Positions 40,516 to 50,848 are shown, numbered from the stretch's first letter. The stretch: 58,880 bases of DNA from T3SED10-260 sp035363255 (GCA_035363255.1 DAOSES010000016.1:1-58880); one strand, 5' to 3'. Notes: generated by a model from the letters alone, not told the origin. Numbers and translations are program-made.

Positions 40516-43232
40516 TTAAACAAACTCTCCTCGCTCTCCTCTTTGGGAGAATTCCTGACATTGCTGACAATTCTTTCACGTCCTGTTAAAAAGCCATCCA
40601 AGAGCTTTTTTTCTTTACTTTCATTGGGAAGTGTTTGAGAAATAGCTTGAGCAATTTGGTAAAATTGCTCATTTGATCCATATCCTGTGGTTGATAAGGC
40701 TTTAATCATTTCTTCTTTCTTGTTTGCTTCCCATAATAAGAGCACAAGGTGAAGAATATCAATAATATGAGTGGAATCTTTTAACTCTTGTAATGAACGA
40801 TTTTGTGGACCTAAAACAGAGATAAATTCTTTATCCTTCTTAATAAAACCTTGTTTGTTCCATTCATCTGTTAAATCGATACCACACGATTGTGCTAGCT
40901 TACGGGCTTCATCAAAGTCAACTTTTAACTCTCCAAATTCCCACCGATAAAGGATGTAAAACCTAGCTAAATGATCGATATCTGTAGTGGAGCCAACATC
41001 TAAAATTTTATTGACTGCATAATCCGTAGTTATAGTACGCACTTCCTCTAATAATCTATCCGCACGCACAATATTGCCTTCATAATCCAGTACTTTTTCG
41101 TATTTCCCAAATACTTCAATTGCCGACCCAATAGCAGCTATAAAAAAATCAGCACCACTAATGCCTTCATTCCAGAGAAGATCTAATTTTTCTCTAAGAA
41201 ATGCTTTTAACTCTTCTCTAATAATTTGATAAAAACCTTCTTTCTCTCTTACTATTTTTCTGCAAACAATATAAATAGATGAAGAAAGAGCTGCTGATTC
41301 TCTTGCTCTCATCCTGGTTGTCATTTCAGTATTTATAGGCCAAGAAGCTGTAGGCACTAAAGATGAGTCAAGCAATGAGTTAATTAAAACTTCCCACCCA
41401 GAGGTTGATTTATGTGCATATACGATGTTTGCTATTCCCAATGGCTTGAGCACTCTATAGAATTCTTTAAAAGCTTTACTCATGTTTTCTTCAAAAAACT
41501 TTTTATCCTTATAGTTGTATCTTATTGGATCCCAACAGGACATTTCGGTGATTTCACCTTTTTTTGGTGTTAAAGAAGTTGAAAATAGCTCTGGGTACAA
41601 ATTACCAATTATTTTTTTTTGCCAAACATAAAAAAAATCAGATAAATCTGCATAAGGTACACTATTATAATAAGGTGGATCAGTGAAAATAGCATCAAAA
41701 AAATCATCGTCATATGGTATCGATATGGCGTTAAACTGTTTTATGATGGGGTAATCATCCTTTACTTTGCCATTATTGATCATGCAGCAATTTTCAATTA
41801 CCTTATTTAAAAAATCACAATTCCATGAACCTCTTGAATCACTAAAAGGGTTTATCTCTCCGTAATCAAAAATCATCCCGAGTGCTTGTTTATCAAATAT
41901 TCTTTCAAATGAAGTATTGTCTGGTCTGTATCTGACAAGGTTGGATAAATTTGTTGCTAACCTATCAAAAATAAAACTTAGATAAGTTAGAATACATTTT
42001 TTATACTCAAAGTTTTCTTTTATTATTTCTAAACAAGTATCTTTGAGCAGATCAACAAAAGTTATTAGCGTAAGTTGCTGTCTGTAATTAAATAAGTCAC
42101 TCCATTTCTTTAATCCATATAAAGGCACGTTAAACAAACCACTCATTAGAGGGATAACCTCATTTGGTAAAGCAGACATTTGCCATTTATTTTCGAATTC
42201 CTGAATCTTTAGATCTAGCTGTTTTTTTGTTTCTTTTAACAAATCTGTATCTTTTTCTTCAGCTAATCTAAATGTTTTTCCACTTTCTCCTTCCTTAATC
42301 ATAACAGCAGCTACTATTTTTTGACCTGAATTACCTGATAAGAATAATTTTCTAGTTGTTTTGGCCTCAATAACTCCATTGCATATTGGACAAATTGCTT
42401 TTGCTCTTTTAATTGAGCCATTATCAGGATTAAAGTTTTGTGGAAATTTCTCATATCCGGATCCAACTATTTTAAATAATACTGTGTTCTCCTTATTTAC
42501 ATAGGGGTATAATGCGATTTTATTTTTATTTGTATTTGCTAACCAGTATTGATGCAATAAAGGTATTTCTGCATTGCATGCTGGGTTTTGACATCGAATT
42601 GTTCTAGCCCATATATATCCTATGACAACCTTGCCATCTGCTTCATGAGGATAAAAATGAATCAATCTTTTTTTTGCTTCTTCTAAAATTCGTTCACTAT
42701 GCTTTGTAACATCTTGTACTATCTGATTAACTTTTTCGTCTAGTTCTATGTTGTTTGCATATTTTACTTTTCTTTGAATTTCTTTCCCGAATCTAAATGG
42801 ATATTCCAGGGTACATTTCTGAATTAAAAATGCAATAGGATTGTAATCATTTGAATATGTTTCACAACCTAAACGATATGCTTCTAATGGTATTGCGCCT
42901 CCTCCTCCAAAAGGATCTAAGATCTTTGGTGGGATGTTCTTGTTATTTTTTAGGATCAACTCTTTTGCTTTATTGATTAATATCTTATTATTTGAGTTTT
43001 CCCATCTACTGATATCAATAATAAATTCTTTCATTTTGTTGTATTCTTTTTGGTTTTTTGGTGCTCCAATCAGTGATGCAAAATTTGTCACTCTGCTAGA
43101 TGCTAATGGTCGTCTTGCCCACCAAATGTGCAATGTTGAAATATGGCCTTGACGAATATATTTTTCTTGTGCTGAATTAATACTTACTTCTTTAACTGGA
43201 AAACCATACTCAATAAATCGTTTGTCGCTCAT
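40512..43232 (-). CDS. DUF1156-type DNA methyltransferase of the Hma-type operon
   Basis: 906 residues. The N-terminal DUF1156 region begins EYGFPVKEVSINSAQEKYIR and continues HISTLHIWWARRPLASSR. SAM-binding motif I is DPFGGGGAIPLEA (106-118), and the catalytic motif IV FTDPPYYNSVPYADL lies near residue 518. CQNPAC and CPICNG pairs between them look like a zinc ribbon. The DPPY motif indicates amino methylation of adenine or cytosine. It presumably marks host DNA so that the helicase and ATPase act on unmarked phage DNA. Overlaps both neighbours by four bases. Confidence 0.9.
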   Translation of the reverse strand: MSDKRFIEYGFPVKEVSINSAQEKYIRQGHISTLHIWWARRPLASSRVTNFASLIGAPKNQKEYNKMKEFIIDISRWENSNNKILINKAKELILKNNKNIPPKILDPFGGGGAIPLEAYRLGCETYSNDYNPIAFLIQKCTLEYPFRFGKEIQRKVKYANNIELDEKVNQIVQDVTKHSERILEEAKKRLIHFYPHEADGKVVIGYIWARTIRCQNPACNAEIPLLHQYWLANTNKNKIALYPYVNKENTVLFKIVGSGYEKFPQNFNPDNGSIKRAKAICPICNGVIEAKTTRKLFLSGNSGQKIVAAVMIKEGESGKTFRLAEEKDTDLLKETKKQLDLKIQEFENKWQMSALPNEVIPLMSGLFNVPLYGLKKWSDLFNYRQQLTLITFVDLLKDTCLEIIKENFEYKKCILTYLSFIFDRLATNLSNLVRYRPDNTSFERIFDKQALGMIFDYGEINPFSDSRGSWNCDFLNKVIENCCMINNGKVKDDYPIIKQFNAISIPYDDDFFDAIFTDPPYYNSVPYADLSDFFYVWQKKIIGNLYPELFSTSLTPKKGEITEMSCWDPIRYNYKDKKFFEENMSKAFKEFYRVLKPLGIANIVYAHKSTSGWEVLINSLLDSSLVPTASWPINTEMTTRMRARESAALSSSIYIVCRKIVREKEGFYQIIREELKAFLREKLDLLWNEGISGADFFIAAIGSAIEVFGKYEKVLDYEGNIVRADRLLEEVRTITTDYAVNKILDVGSTTDIDHLARFYILYRWEFGELKVDFDEARKLAQSCGIDLTDEWNKQGFIKKDKEFISVLGPQNRSLQELKDSTHIIDILHLVLLLWEANKKEEMIKALSTTGYGSNEQFYQIAQAISQTLPNESKEKKLLDGFLTGRERIVSNVRNSPKEESEESLFK

Positions 43233-46200
43233 ATGCCAGTTTTTCCTTTCAACAATATTTCTTCGGGGGGGACTATATACCGCACATTTTCGTTTTTCTC
43301 TTCTGCCTGCAAAGTTTCTGCTGGATTTTGGATAATTGATAAGAAAGGGTGATTGTTTGCTTGAAAAACAACATAGAGATAGTAGTTATTCTGAAATCTC
43401 TTAGCCATAAACCACTCATTCTGTGTAAGTTCGATCTGTCCAGTCTGGGCTCTGGCTTTTACTTCTATATATCGAATTTCATTGATAGGATCTATAGATC
43501 GTATGTCAAATCCAAGGTTTTCTTTTGAAACATCAGTTGGTATTCGTCCATTTTGTTTTTCATAAGCCATGACCGTATCCATTCCAATTTTTTCAATTTC
43601 TGGGTCACTAACCATATGTTTTCCAAAATACTGATAAGGGATAACTCTTACCAAACCTTTAAAAAATGGAGCATTCATATTAAGATTTTTTTCATTCTTA
43701 ATATTTTCGATCAATTCTGTTAACGAAGCTTCATAGTAATTTTTTGTTTCTTTTTTTCGTTGAATCGCTAAATCAACATTTTCGTAATTCTCTTTTCTCT
43801 TCGCTAAAGCAATAAGGTCACCATCCAATTTGAGTATTAACTGCTCTAATGACTTTATGCCATATTTCTCTTTAATATGAGCTTGGTGATTTCTCTCTTC
43901 TTCTAATTCTTTTTTATACCTTTCGAGTTCATTGATCACAAAAGCTTCAGAAAGTTGCTTTAAACTATTAATTTCGCAATTTTCCGGTTGTATATTTTTT
44001 GATCCAATTAAATCCCAAAGAATTGTTGGATTAATTTCCTTTAATTGATTGTTGTTTTTGCCGCAGTAAATACCAAATAATCTTTTACCAGCAACTTTTC
44101 CAGTAGCATCTCGTATTTCCCCTTCATAAAATAGCAAATAACCATCCATTATTCCGTCGGGATCTAAAAAGGTTGCTCCTTTGTATATGAGCGGGGCAAA
44201 TGTTTCCATGGTATAAGTCAGCATTGCTTCAAACATTGGATGACCAAACGTAACAAACTCGGTATCACCGTTTCTGTATGAGATTTCTTTATCAAATGTA
44301 ACTTTTGGATAACGTCTTAACAGACTTCCAAATACTTTCTTAATCTGATCTCTTTCAGCAACTTGTTTTAGTACAAACGGAACAGAATCGATTGAATATA
44401 CATTATCCTTAATTGGTTTAATTTTGCCTTCCAAAACTTGAAATGTTTTTTTAAAAAAATTCTCAGTATATTCCGGGATTAAGCGATGTTCTTTCGCCTT
44501 GTCTGCCATTTCTTTGATTCTCGTATAATCAATGTATCTGGTAGCCAAGCTTTCACTTAAGTTCTCTTTGACTCTTTGGACGTATTCTTTATCTATCTTA
44601 ATGTTGATTGATTTGAGAATATCTTCCATATTCCGGCAAGATGAGGCCGCTTCAATCATTAATTGAGACAAATCAACATCAGCTAACACATCTCCCATCA
44701 CATCATAAACTTTATCATTTCCCATGGTTTCTTTAATCTCTTCTAATTTCTTAAACAGGAGCGTTAAAACTTGACCTTCTCTTGTGTCCGTTGCTACCAG
44801 GTTGTAGATATTCACTTCATATTTTTGACCGTACCTGTGAACCCTACCCATTCTTTGTTCCAATCTATTCGGATTCCATGGTATATCGTAGTTAATCATC
44901 AAATGGCAAAACTGAAGATTGATCCCTTCCCCTGCTGCCTCGGTTGCTATCATCAAATCAGATTCATTTTTAAAAATACTTTCAGCTTCCACTCTAGATT
45001 CCAAGTTCATGCCACCATGAATAAAGTTAACTTTAAATCCCCAATCAGTAACTTTTTTAACTAGATAGGTTAGGGTATCTTTAGATTCCGTAAAAATAAG
45101 TACTTTTTTATTTCTATCTTGCGTATCCGTTTGATAAAGTTTATTGAGGGTTTCTCTTAGTTTTTTAAGCTTTATCTCATTTTCGCTTTTTATAATGTCC
45201 TCAGCTTGCTTCATCAAAACTTTTAATATTTGAATTTCTTTCCGTAATTCTTCCTCATTTTCTGAAACGCTCAAGGTTTCCCATTTTTCTTCTTCTTTCC
45301 AACGTTCTTCTTCGGAGAAGTCTTCAACTTCTTCAAGATCCATATCGATATTTTTTTCAAGTTTGTCTTTGTATTCACTGAAATGATCCAGTAAACTTTG
45401 AAGCTTTTCCTTACGCCGTTCAAGAGATCTAAACAAAGCGTAAACACTGGATGCAAAGCGTCTTTGTAAAATAACTAAAGCAAAAGCTACATTTCGCTTT
45501 TTATCCCCTTGCAATGCCTTATTGTATTCGGTATTCACGTATTCCGATAACTCATTATATAGCTCTTGTTCTGCAGGTGATTCAGTTTTCAATTCGAAGG
45601 ATACCGTGGTCGTATATCTAGGAAGAAATAGTGGTTTTCCTTCAAAATCTTTTAAATCTTCTTTTACTCTTCTAATAAAAAGTGGATTATCTTTGTTCTT
45701 TAAAGATTCTTTTACCATATCATTTGTTGCAAAAAAACCAGGTTCCAGCAAATCGAGAAAGAGTCTGAAATTATCAGGATCCCCTTTGTGAGGAGTGGCG
45801 GTTAAAAACAATAAATGATCAGATGAGCGGGATAATCGCTCCCCAAGTTTGTACCTTCCTGTTTTTGAAAGATTCTCACCATATTTGGTTGCGCTCATTT
45901 TATGGGCCTCATCGACAATAATTAAATCATAATGAGCAGTTCCAATGGATGGCAGAATCTCATCCCTTTTTGCAAAATCAATTGAAGTTATCATCTGATT
46001 CTCTCGTTGCCAAACATTGTCACGATAAAAAGCATCAGATATGGCTCTATCAATTACAATAAAATTTTCTTCAAATCTATCCTTTAATTCTCTTCTCCAT
46101 TGATCTTTCAAGTGCCCTGGAGTTACAATTAGAATTCTCTTGACCATATTTCTAATTTTTAACTCCTTGATGATTAAACCAGCCATTATTGTTTTTCCAG

Positions 46201-46582
46201 CTCCAGGATCATCAGCAATTAAAAAACGGATACGGGGTAGTTTAAGAACATAACCATAAACAGCTTCAATTTGATGAGGTAAAGGATCAACTTTTGATGT
46301 ATTCATGGCAAGCAGTGGGTCATAAAGAGAAGCATACCGATAACGCAAGGTTTCAATACCGAGGAATATTTTTAAAGCTTCTTCTGTAAAAAAAGTAGCC
46401 TGTGTTTCAATGTTTATTGAGTCAATATCCGATTGATTGAGAACGTTAATAAAAGTTTCTTTTGATAATGTGGTAGTGACATTAATCTTGAAATAATCAC
46501 CACATTTTTCTATATAATTGATCTCAACAGGTTCTCTCCATTTATCACAACTAATTATCATGCCCTGCTTTAACTCAATCAT
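43229..46582 (-). CDS. SNF2-type helicase with C-terminal DUF3883 domain (Hma-type operon)
   Basis: 1117 residues. Superfamily 2 Snf2-like helicase: Walker A DDPGAGKT (124-131), DEAH box IIVDEAHKMS (224-227), FLTATPHKGD, and the second RecA lobe with GEGINLQFCHLMINYDIPWN and QRMGRVHRYGQ. The C-terminus holds a DUF3883 domain, GFDIRSID, then RYIEVKAR, with D and E-x-K placed as in PD-(D/E)xK nucleases, so it may cut DNA as well as move along it. GGAG lies five bases before the ATG at 46582. First gene of the operon. DISARM DrmD is related, but no drmA or drmB is present. Confidence 0.9.
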   Translation of the reverse strand: MIELKQGMIISCDKWREPVEINYIEKCGDYFKINVTTTLSKETFINVLNQSDIDSINIETQATFFTEEALKIFLGIETLRYRYASLYDPLLAMNTSKVDPLPHQIEAVYGYVLKLPRIRFLIADDPGAGKTIMAGLIIKELKIRNMVKRILIVTPGHLKDQWRRELKDRFEENFIVIDRAISDAFYRDNVWQRENQMITSIDFAKRDEILPSIGTAHYDLIIVDEAHKMSATKYGENLSKTGRYKLGERLSRSSDHLLFLTATPHKGDPDNFRLFLDLLEPGFFATNDMVKESLKNKDNPLFIRRVKEDLKDFEGKPLFLPRYTTTVSFELKTESPAEQELYNELSEYVNTEYNKALQGDKKRNVAFALVILQRRFASSVYALFRSLERRKEKLQSLLDHFSEYKDKLEKNIDMDLEEVEDFSEEERWKEEEKWETLSVSENEEELRKEIQILKVLMKQAEDIIKSENEIKLKKLRETLNKLYQTDTQDRNKKVLIFTESKDTLTYLVKKVTDWGFKVNFIHGGMNLESRVEAESIFKNESDLMIATEAAGEGINLQFCHLMINYDIPWNPNRLEQRMGRVHRYGQKYEVNIYNLVATDTREGQVLTLLFKKLEEIKETMGNDKVYDVMGDVLADVDLSQLMIEAASSCRNMEDILKSINIKIDKEYVQRVKENLSESLATRYIDYTRIKEMADKAKEHRLIPEYTENFFKKTFQVLEGKIKPIKDNVYSIDSVPFVLKQVAERDQIKKVFGSLLRRYPKVTFDKEISYRNGDTEFVTFGHPMFEAMLTYTMETFAPLIYKGATFLDPDGIMDGYLLFYEGEIRDATGKVAGKRLFGIYCGKNNNQLKEINPTILWDLIGSKNIQPENCEINSLKQLSEAFVINELERYKKELEEERNHQAHIKEKYGIKSLEQLILKLDGDLIALAKRKENYENVDLAIQRKKETKNYYEASLTELIENIKNEKNLNMNAPFFKGLVRVIPYQYFGKHMVSDPEIEKIGMDTVMAYEKQNGRIPTDVSKENLGFDIRSIDPINEIRYIEVKARAQTGQIELTQNEWFMAKRFQNNYYLYVVFQANNHPFLSIIQNPAETLQAEEKNENVRYIVPPEEILLKGKTGI

Positions 46583-46909
46583 ATGTTCTCCAATTAAAAA
46601 ACCATTGTATTATGTATCTAATTTAACTTTTTTGTTTGTAATAGCAAGAAACGATTGGAATAATAACAAATTTAGTTAATAATTCACTAAAATGAAGGAC
46701 ACATGTAATAGGTATCAACAAAAAATGGAATTGAGCTTAGAATCTATATTTTTTAATAAATTCTTTAGATCTCAAGTAATTATACAAAGTTTTGAGTTAT
46801 CAAATGCAATCAGCTAAAAACTATTCCTTATAACTCTAATTGCTGTTTAAAATTCAGGATACCTTCGATTTAACTTTTCTCGTTTTCAAAGAAGTAAGGT
46901 GAAATTTCA

Positions 46910-46990
46910 CACTAGCAGATTTTGACCAATCAAGACATGGGGACTTTTAACGCTGAGAAGACTTTAAAGCTATTGGACTGATGTTATATC
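46910..46990 (+). other. Degenerate coding remnant in the 46583-47090 gap
   Basis: A frame reading ADFDQSRHGDF, broken by stops, then EDFKAIGLMLYPSGHFDAY. A diverged copy on the same strand follows the DUF2075 gene at 50849. The two flank the 47.1-50.8 kb genes. The rest of the gap is AT-rich, with no gene seen. Confidence 0.3.
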
Positions 46991-47090
46991 CTTCGGGGCA
47001 CTTTGATGCTTATTCCTTCTTTAATTTGCATCGATTGCAAGACAGAGGGCATAGAAATCAAAAAAGCTATTTGCAATCAAAATCGTAGTT

Positions 47091-47915
47091 TTACTCCGCA
47101 TACCCCTCTGGAACATTTTCAAAATCAGTCCAGGAGAACCAATTGCTAAGACCCAAAATTTTGGCCCAATAATTGGTTGTTTCCATGTCTTGTAAATATC
47201 CACGATCTGGTTCTTCGAGAAGTCTATGCAAAATTTGACCATTATCGATACATTCCGGATGATCAGAAAAATGGCGACTGTAATCCTTTCCAAGGAGTAT
47301 TCCAATAGCTTTCAAGAAAGCAAACACCATTGACATATTGCAGCGATAAACTTTTGGAGGTGTCATATTCTCTACTTCTTTAGAAAAAGCACTAACACAA
47401 ATTTCAGCTAATTTAATGAGGTAGTTTTCCTGCTCTTTTCGGAGTCCAGGGTAAGAATCGTATATCCATCTCTCGATTCTAACATCTGCTGGCAAATTGT
47501 TGACTTGAAGCACAATCCAGTTAATCCAAGTATCGTACATTTGTTTTTTTATCGTATGGCGGACGTTCGATTTTTCAGCATCAAGATCTGCAATTGCTTG
47601 CACTGTGTTAAGATTTGTGGAGCAGGGTATTTTTCTAGCTGATGGCTCAACACTAAACATTCGGAGTGCATGACCGCATTCATGAGCAATCATCTCGTTT
47701 ATATTCTTTACCTTGGAAGCTCTTACTTTCAAGATGTGCTTTGGCATGTTGATTCTGGCTATTTTAACCAAACCGTCAACTTGGAGCATCTCATGAACTT
47801 GGAAATCGATACCTTTTCCTGTTTTTTGCTCAACAAGACTCACTATTTCATAAACTTCTGGCAGTATTGGATATAATCGGTTGAATTCGGTTAGCTTAAT
47901 TTTTTTCTTCCCCAA
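47091..47915 (-). CDS. HExxH metallopeptidase coupled to a TPR protein
   Basis: 274 residues. Zinc site HECGH (78-82) in the helix NEMIAHECGHALRMF. The likely third ligand is Glu148 in LPADVRIERWIYDSYPGL, a layout typical of gluzincin-like peptidases. No signal peptide, so it acts in the cytoplasm. The start lies inside the last 20 bases of the TPR gene, giving strong coupling. Not the ImmA/IrrE family by sequence that I can recognise. In context it may be a protease effector held or directed by the TPR protein (inference). Upstream of the Hma operon on the same strand, separated by ~500 bases. Confidence 0.8.
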   Translation of the reverse strand: MGKKKIKLTEFNRLYPILPEVYEIVSLVEQKTGKGIDFQVHEMLQVDGLVKIARINMPKHILKVRASKVKNINEMIAHECGHALRMFSVEPSARKIPCSTNLNTVQAIADLDAEKSNVRHTIKKQMYDTWINWIVLQVNNLPADVRIERWIYDSYPGLRKEQENYLIKLAEICVSAFSKEVENMTPPKVYRCNMSMVFAFLKAIGILLGKDYSRHFSDHPECIDNGQILHRLLEEPDRGYLQDMETTNYWAKILGLSNWFSWTDFENVPEGYAE

Positions 47916-48771
47916 ACATTTCTAACGCAGCTTTATATTCCTCTGCTAAATCTGCAACTGGAGGAGCATTAGGATCAATTGTCTTAAGACCAACATACAT
48001 ATAACAAACCAACTGTAATCCCGAGAAATCTCCCTCCATCGAATCCAGCGTATACCGAATAGAGGGATCATTGATATTAAAACCCTTCTCGCCCAGCATG
48101 GCGATTTCAAATGTGATTATTTTAATTTTATTAAGCTCCATTTTGGCAAACTTTTTGAGAGCGGAAGACATGTACAAAACTGCATCCATTCTCGGACCAA
48201 CAATTTTAAGCTCTGTCATAGAAATTCGGGTGAGTCCTTCTTCGGCTAGTTTTTGGATTGATTCTGGAGCATCTGATTCTAGCAAGTTATTGTACCACTT
48301 ACTCGCTTCTTCAAAATTTTCAATTTTTTCATACGCATTGGCTAGACCAAATTGAATATCATATGCATCTGGCTTTATCTGCATTGCTTGACTAAAAATC
48401 GTAATTGCACGAAGATAATTACCCTGCATTGCCAAAACACCACCTAAGTTTCGCAGAGCATAAAAGTCATTGGGCTCAAGTTTGATTGCTTTTTCCAACG
48501 CATTGGAGGCTAATTCCAGATTTCCAAGCTTGCTATATGAAAAACCAAGAGCGACGTAAGCATATTCGTAATCAGGTTTCAAGGTAATACACTTTTCAAG
48601 CGCTTCAATTGAATCCTTAATTAGTCCAATTTCGCTTAAGCAAACACCAAGGTTGTACCAAGCATCAGCGTGGTTGGGATCTTTCTTCAAGATGCTCTCC
48701 AATATTTGTTTTCCTTGGATGTAGTTTTTTTTGTTTAGCTCATCAATTGCCAGTTCCAGCATGCTATCCAA
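47896..48771 (-). CDS. TPR-repeat protein paired with the metallopeptidase
   Basis: About 291 residues. Four to five tetratricopeptide repeats (about residues 18-190), for example ADAWYNLGVCLSEIGLIKDS, YAYVALGFSYSKLGNLELAS and YALRNLGGVLAMQGNYLRAI. A ~100-residue C-terminal domain has no recognised family. GGAGG sits at 48777-48781, so the TTG at 48771 (five-base spacing) or the ATG at 48762 is the likely start; a TTG at 48783 overlaps that site. TPR proteins serve as protein-binding scaffolds; pairing with a protease recalls TPR-protease defence modules, but no caspase-like domain is present. Confidence 0.82.
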   Translation of the reverse strand: MDSMLELAIDELNKKNYIQGKQILESILKKDPNHADAWYNLGVCLSEIGLIKDSIEALEKCITLKPDYEYAYVALGFSYSKLGNLELASNALEKAIKLEPNDFYALRNLGGVLAMQGNYLRAITIFSQAMQIKPDAYDIQFGLANAYEKIENFEEASKWYNNLLESDAPESIQKLAEEGLTRISMTELKIVGPRMDAVLYMSSALKKFAKMELNKIKIITFEIAMLGEKGFNINDPSIRYTLDSMEGDFSGLQLVCYMYVGLKTIDPNAPPVADLAEEYKAALEMFGEEKN

Positions 48772-48956
48772 AGTTTCCTCCAATAAACAAAAATCTATCC
48801 TTGATGATTATTATATAATCATCTTCTATTTTCATAACATTTATTTGGATTTTAAAATCATCCGATAAGTGTTTTACTTTCTAGAAAAAAGACTTATATA
48901 CTTGGTATGCAAAGTGATTTAAGGCTTTTAGCTGAATGAGTTAAGGGAGTAGAAAA

Positions 48957-50831
48957 TTGCGTTTGTACATTGGCAATTCTAATCAGTTTATAGAAGATAC
49001 GATTCAAAACCAGATTGCGGACAAACTTAAAATCAATTTTTTTGATTATTACCGACATAATCCATCACCCTCAGAAATAAACTCCTGGAGAAATTCTCTC
49101 AACAGAATGTGCACCTTGATCCAGTATTCGAAACTAACTGATAATGGCATTATCCTAGAATACCAGCTTCCTTTAACCTCAAAGAGATTGGATTTTTTGA
49201 TCACAGGTCGTGATAAAAACAATCAAGATTCAGCTATCATTGTGGAGCTCAAACAATGGGATGTTTGTAAGCCCTCAAACGCCATAAACGAAGTCCTTAC
49301 CTATGTGGGCGGAAACAATCGTGATGTTTTGCATCCTTCTGTACAAGTCAATCGATATCAATTGTATTTAGAAGACACTCATACCGCTTTTTATGAGGAA
49401 AGCTGCATAAAACTATCTTCTTGTGCCTATTTGCATAATTATTCTGCAGTGCCAGACGATGCTCTTTATGATCCCAAATTCACTTCTGTCTTGAAAGAGT
49501 CACCCTTGTTTACTGCTGATGAAGTCAATCCTTTGCGTAATTACCTGGTTGAGCGAGTTGGTAATGGTAATGGCAGTGATATCTTGGGTCGAATCGAAAA
49601 CAGTGATTATCGCCCTTCCAAGAAACTCATGGAACATGTGGGCAGTACTATCCGCGGGAAATCTCAATATGTCTTACTGGATGAACAATTAGTTGTTTAT
49701 GATAGTGTTCTTGCTTCTGTTAAAGAAGGATTTACAGATAAGAAAAAAACAGTTTTTATAATAAAAGGCGGACCTGGAACAGGGAAATCGGTGATTGCAA
49801 TAAACCTGATGGCTGACTTATTGTTATCTGGCTACAATTCTCATTATGCTACTGGCTCAAAAGCATTCACTGAAACCTTGCGTGAAATACTTGGAAATCG
49901 TTCTGCGGTGCAGTTTAAGTATTTTAATAGTTATATGCAGTGTAAAAGAGATGATATTGATGTCTTGATTTGCGATGAGGCCCATCGCTTGAGGAAAACA
50001 AGCGCTAATCGTTTTACCAAAGCCGAATACCGAACCAATCTGGCTCAAGTAGAAGAAATCATCAATGCTGCTAAAGTATCAGTTTTCTTTATTGATGACA
50101 AACAACTTGTAAAACCTGATGAAATTGGATCAATGAGTTACATCAAAATGAATGCTGAAAATAAGCTATGCAAGGTAAAGGAGTTTGAATTAGAGGCACA
50201 ATTTAGGTGCAATGGTTCTGATGGTTTTGTGAATTGGATCAACAATACATTGGGGATAGAAAAAACAGCTAATGTGTTATTTAATACAGAAGAAAGCGGT
50301 TTTGATTTCAGGATTGTAGATTCACCAGAACTCTTGGAAAAAATGATTATGGAAAAGGTGAATCAAAATCAAACTGCAAGATTGATGGCAGGATTTTGCT
50401 GGGAATGGTCCAACTCTCCCAATTCAGATGGAACATTAAAAGAGGATGTAGTGATTGGGAATTTTCGAAGACCCTGGAATGCTAGGCCTGGTATGCCTGG
50501 ATTGGCAAAAGGTATACCATCAGCTAGCTTATGGGCTTATGCTCCAAATGGAGTCAACCAGGTTGGCTGTATATATACTGCCCAAGGCTTTGAATTTGAT
50601 TATGCTGGGGTTATTTTTGGAAACGATTTAACGTATGATTTCAACCAGCAAAAGTGGATAGGACATACAGAAAACTCCCATGATAAAACCGTAAGAGGAT
50701 CAAAAGAACACTTCGTAAGCTTGGTAAAAAACACCTACCGAGTTTTGTTGTCCAGGGGCATGAAAGGGTGTTATGTGTATTTTATGGATAAAGAAACTGA
50801 AATGTTCTTCAAAAGCAGGATGGAAAAATAG
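48957..50831 (+). CDS. PD-(D/E)xK nuclease fused to a DUF2075 helicase
   Basis: 624 residues from a TTG with AAGGGAG seven bases upstream. N-terminal nuclease-like domain: LEYQLPLTSKRLDFLITG (Asp79), AIIVELKQW (Glu97-x-Lys99), and a later QVNRYQLYL that fits the Q/Y motif of RecB-like nucleases. Then a DUF2075 superfamily 1-like ATPase: Walker A KGGPGTGKS (about 271-279), Walker B LICDEAHRLR, FFIDDKQ, LEAQFRCNG and the late motif YTAQGFEFDYAGVIFG. Related to Schlafen-like helicases. Probably acts on phage DNA or RNA. Divergent from the TPR-peptidase pair; a single-gene defence module is possible. Confidence 0.85.
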   Translation: MRLYIGNSNQFIEDTIQNQIADKLKINFFDYYRHNPSPSEINSWRNSLNRMCTLIQYSKLTDNGIILEYQLPLTSKRLDFLITGRDKNNQDSAIIVELKQWDVCKPSNAINEVLTYVGGNNRDVLHPSVQVNRYQLYLEDTHTAFYEESCIKLSSCAYLHNYSAVPDDALYDPKFTSVLKESPLFTADEVNPLRNYLVERVGNGNGSDILGRIENSDYRPSKKLMEHVGSTIRGKSQYVLLDEQLVVYDSVLASVKEGFTDKKKTVFIIKGGPGTGKSVIAINLMADLLLSGYNSHYATGSKAFTETLREILGNRSAVQFKYFNSYMQCKRDDIDVLICDEAHRLRKTSANRFTKAEYRTNLAQVEEIINAAKVSVFFIDDKQLVKPDEIGSMSYIKMNAENKLCKVKEFELEAQFRCNGSDGFVNWINNTLGIEKTANVLFNTEESGFDFRIVDSPELLEKMIMEKVNQNQTARLMAGFCWEWSNSPNSDGTLKEDVVIGNFRRPWNARPGMPGLAKGIPSASLWAYAPNGVNQVGCIYTAQGFEFDYAGVIFGNDLTYDFNQQKWIGHTENSHDKTVRGSKEHFVSLVKNTYRVLLSRGMKGCYVYFMDKETEMFFKSRMEK

Positions 50832-50848
50832 TCAACAACTTTGGTCGG

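Noticed and set aside
37969..46582. DISARM or BREX assignment for the helicase-methylase-ATPase operon
   Set aside because: No drmA/drmB (DUF1998) partner, no PglZ, BrxC or BrxL-like gene nearby; the DUF499 and DUF1156 combination fits Hma better.
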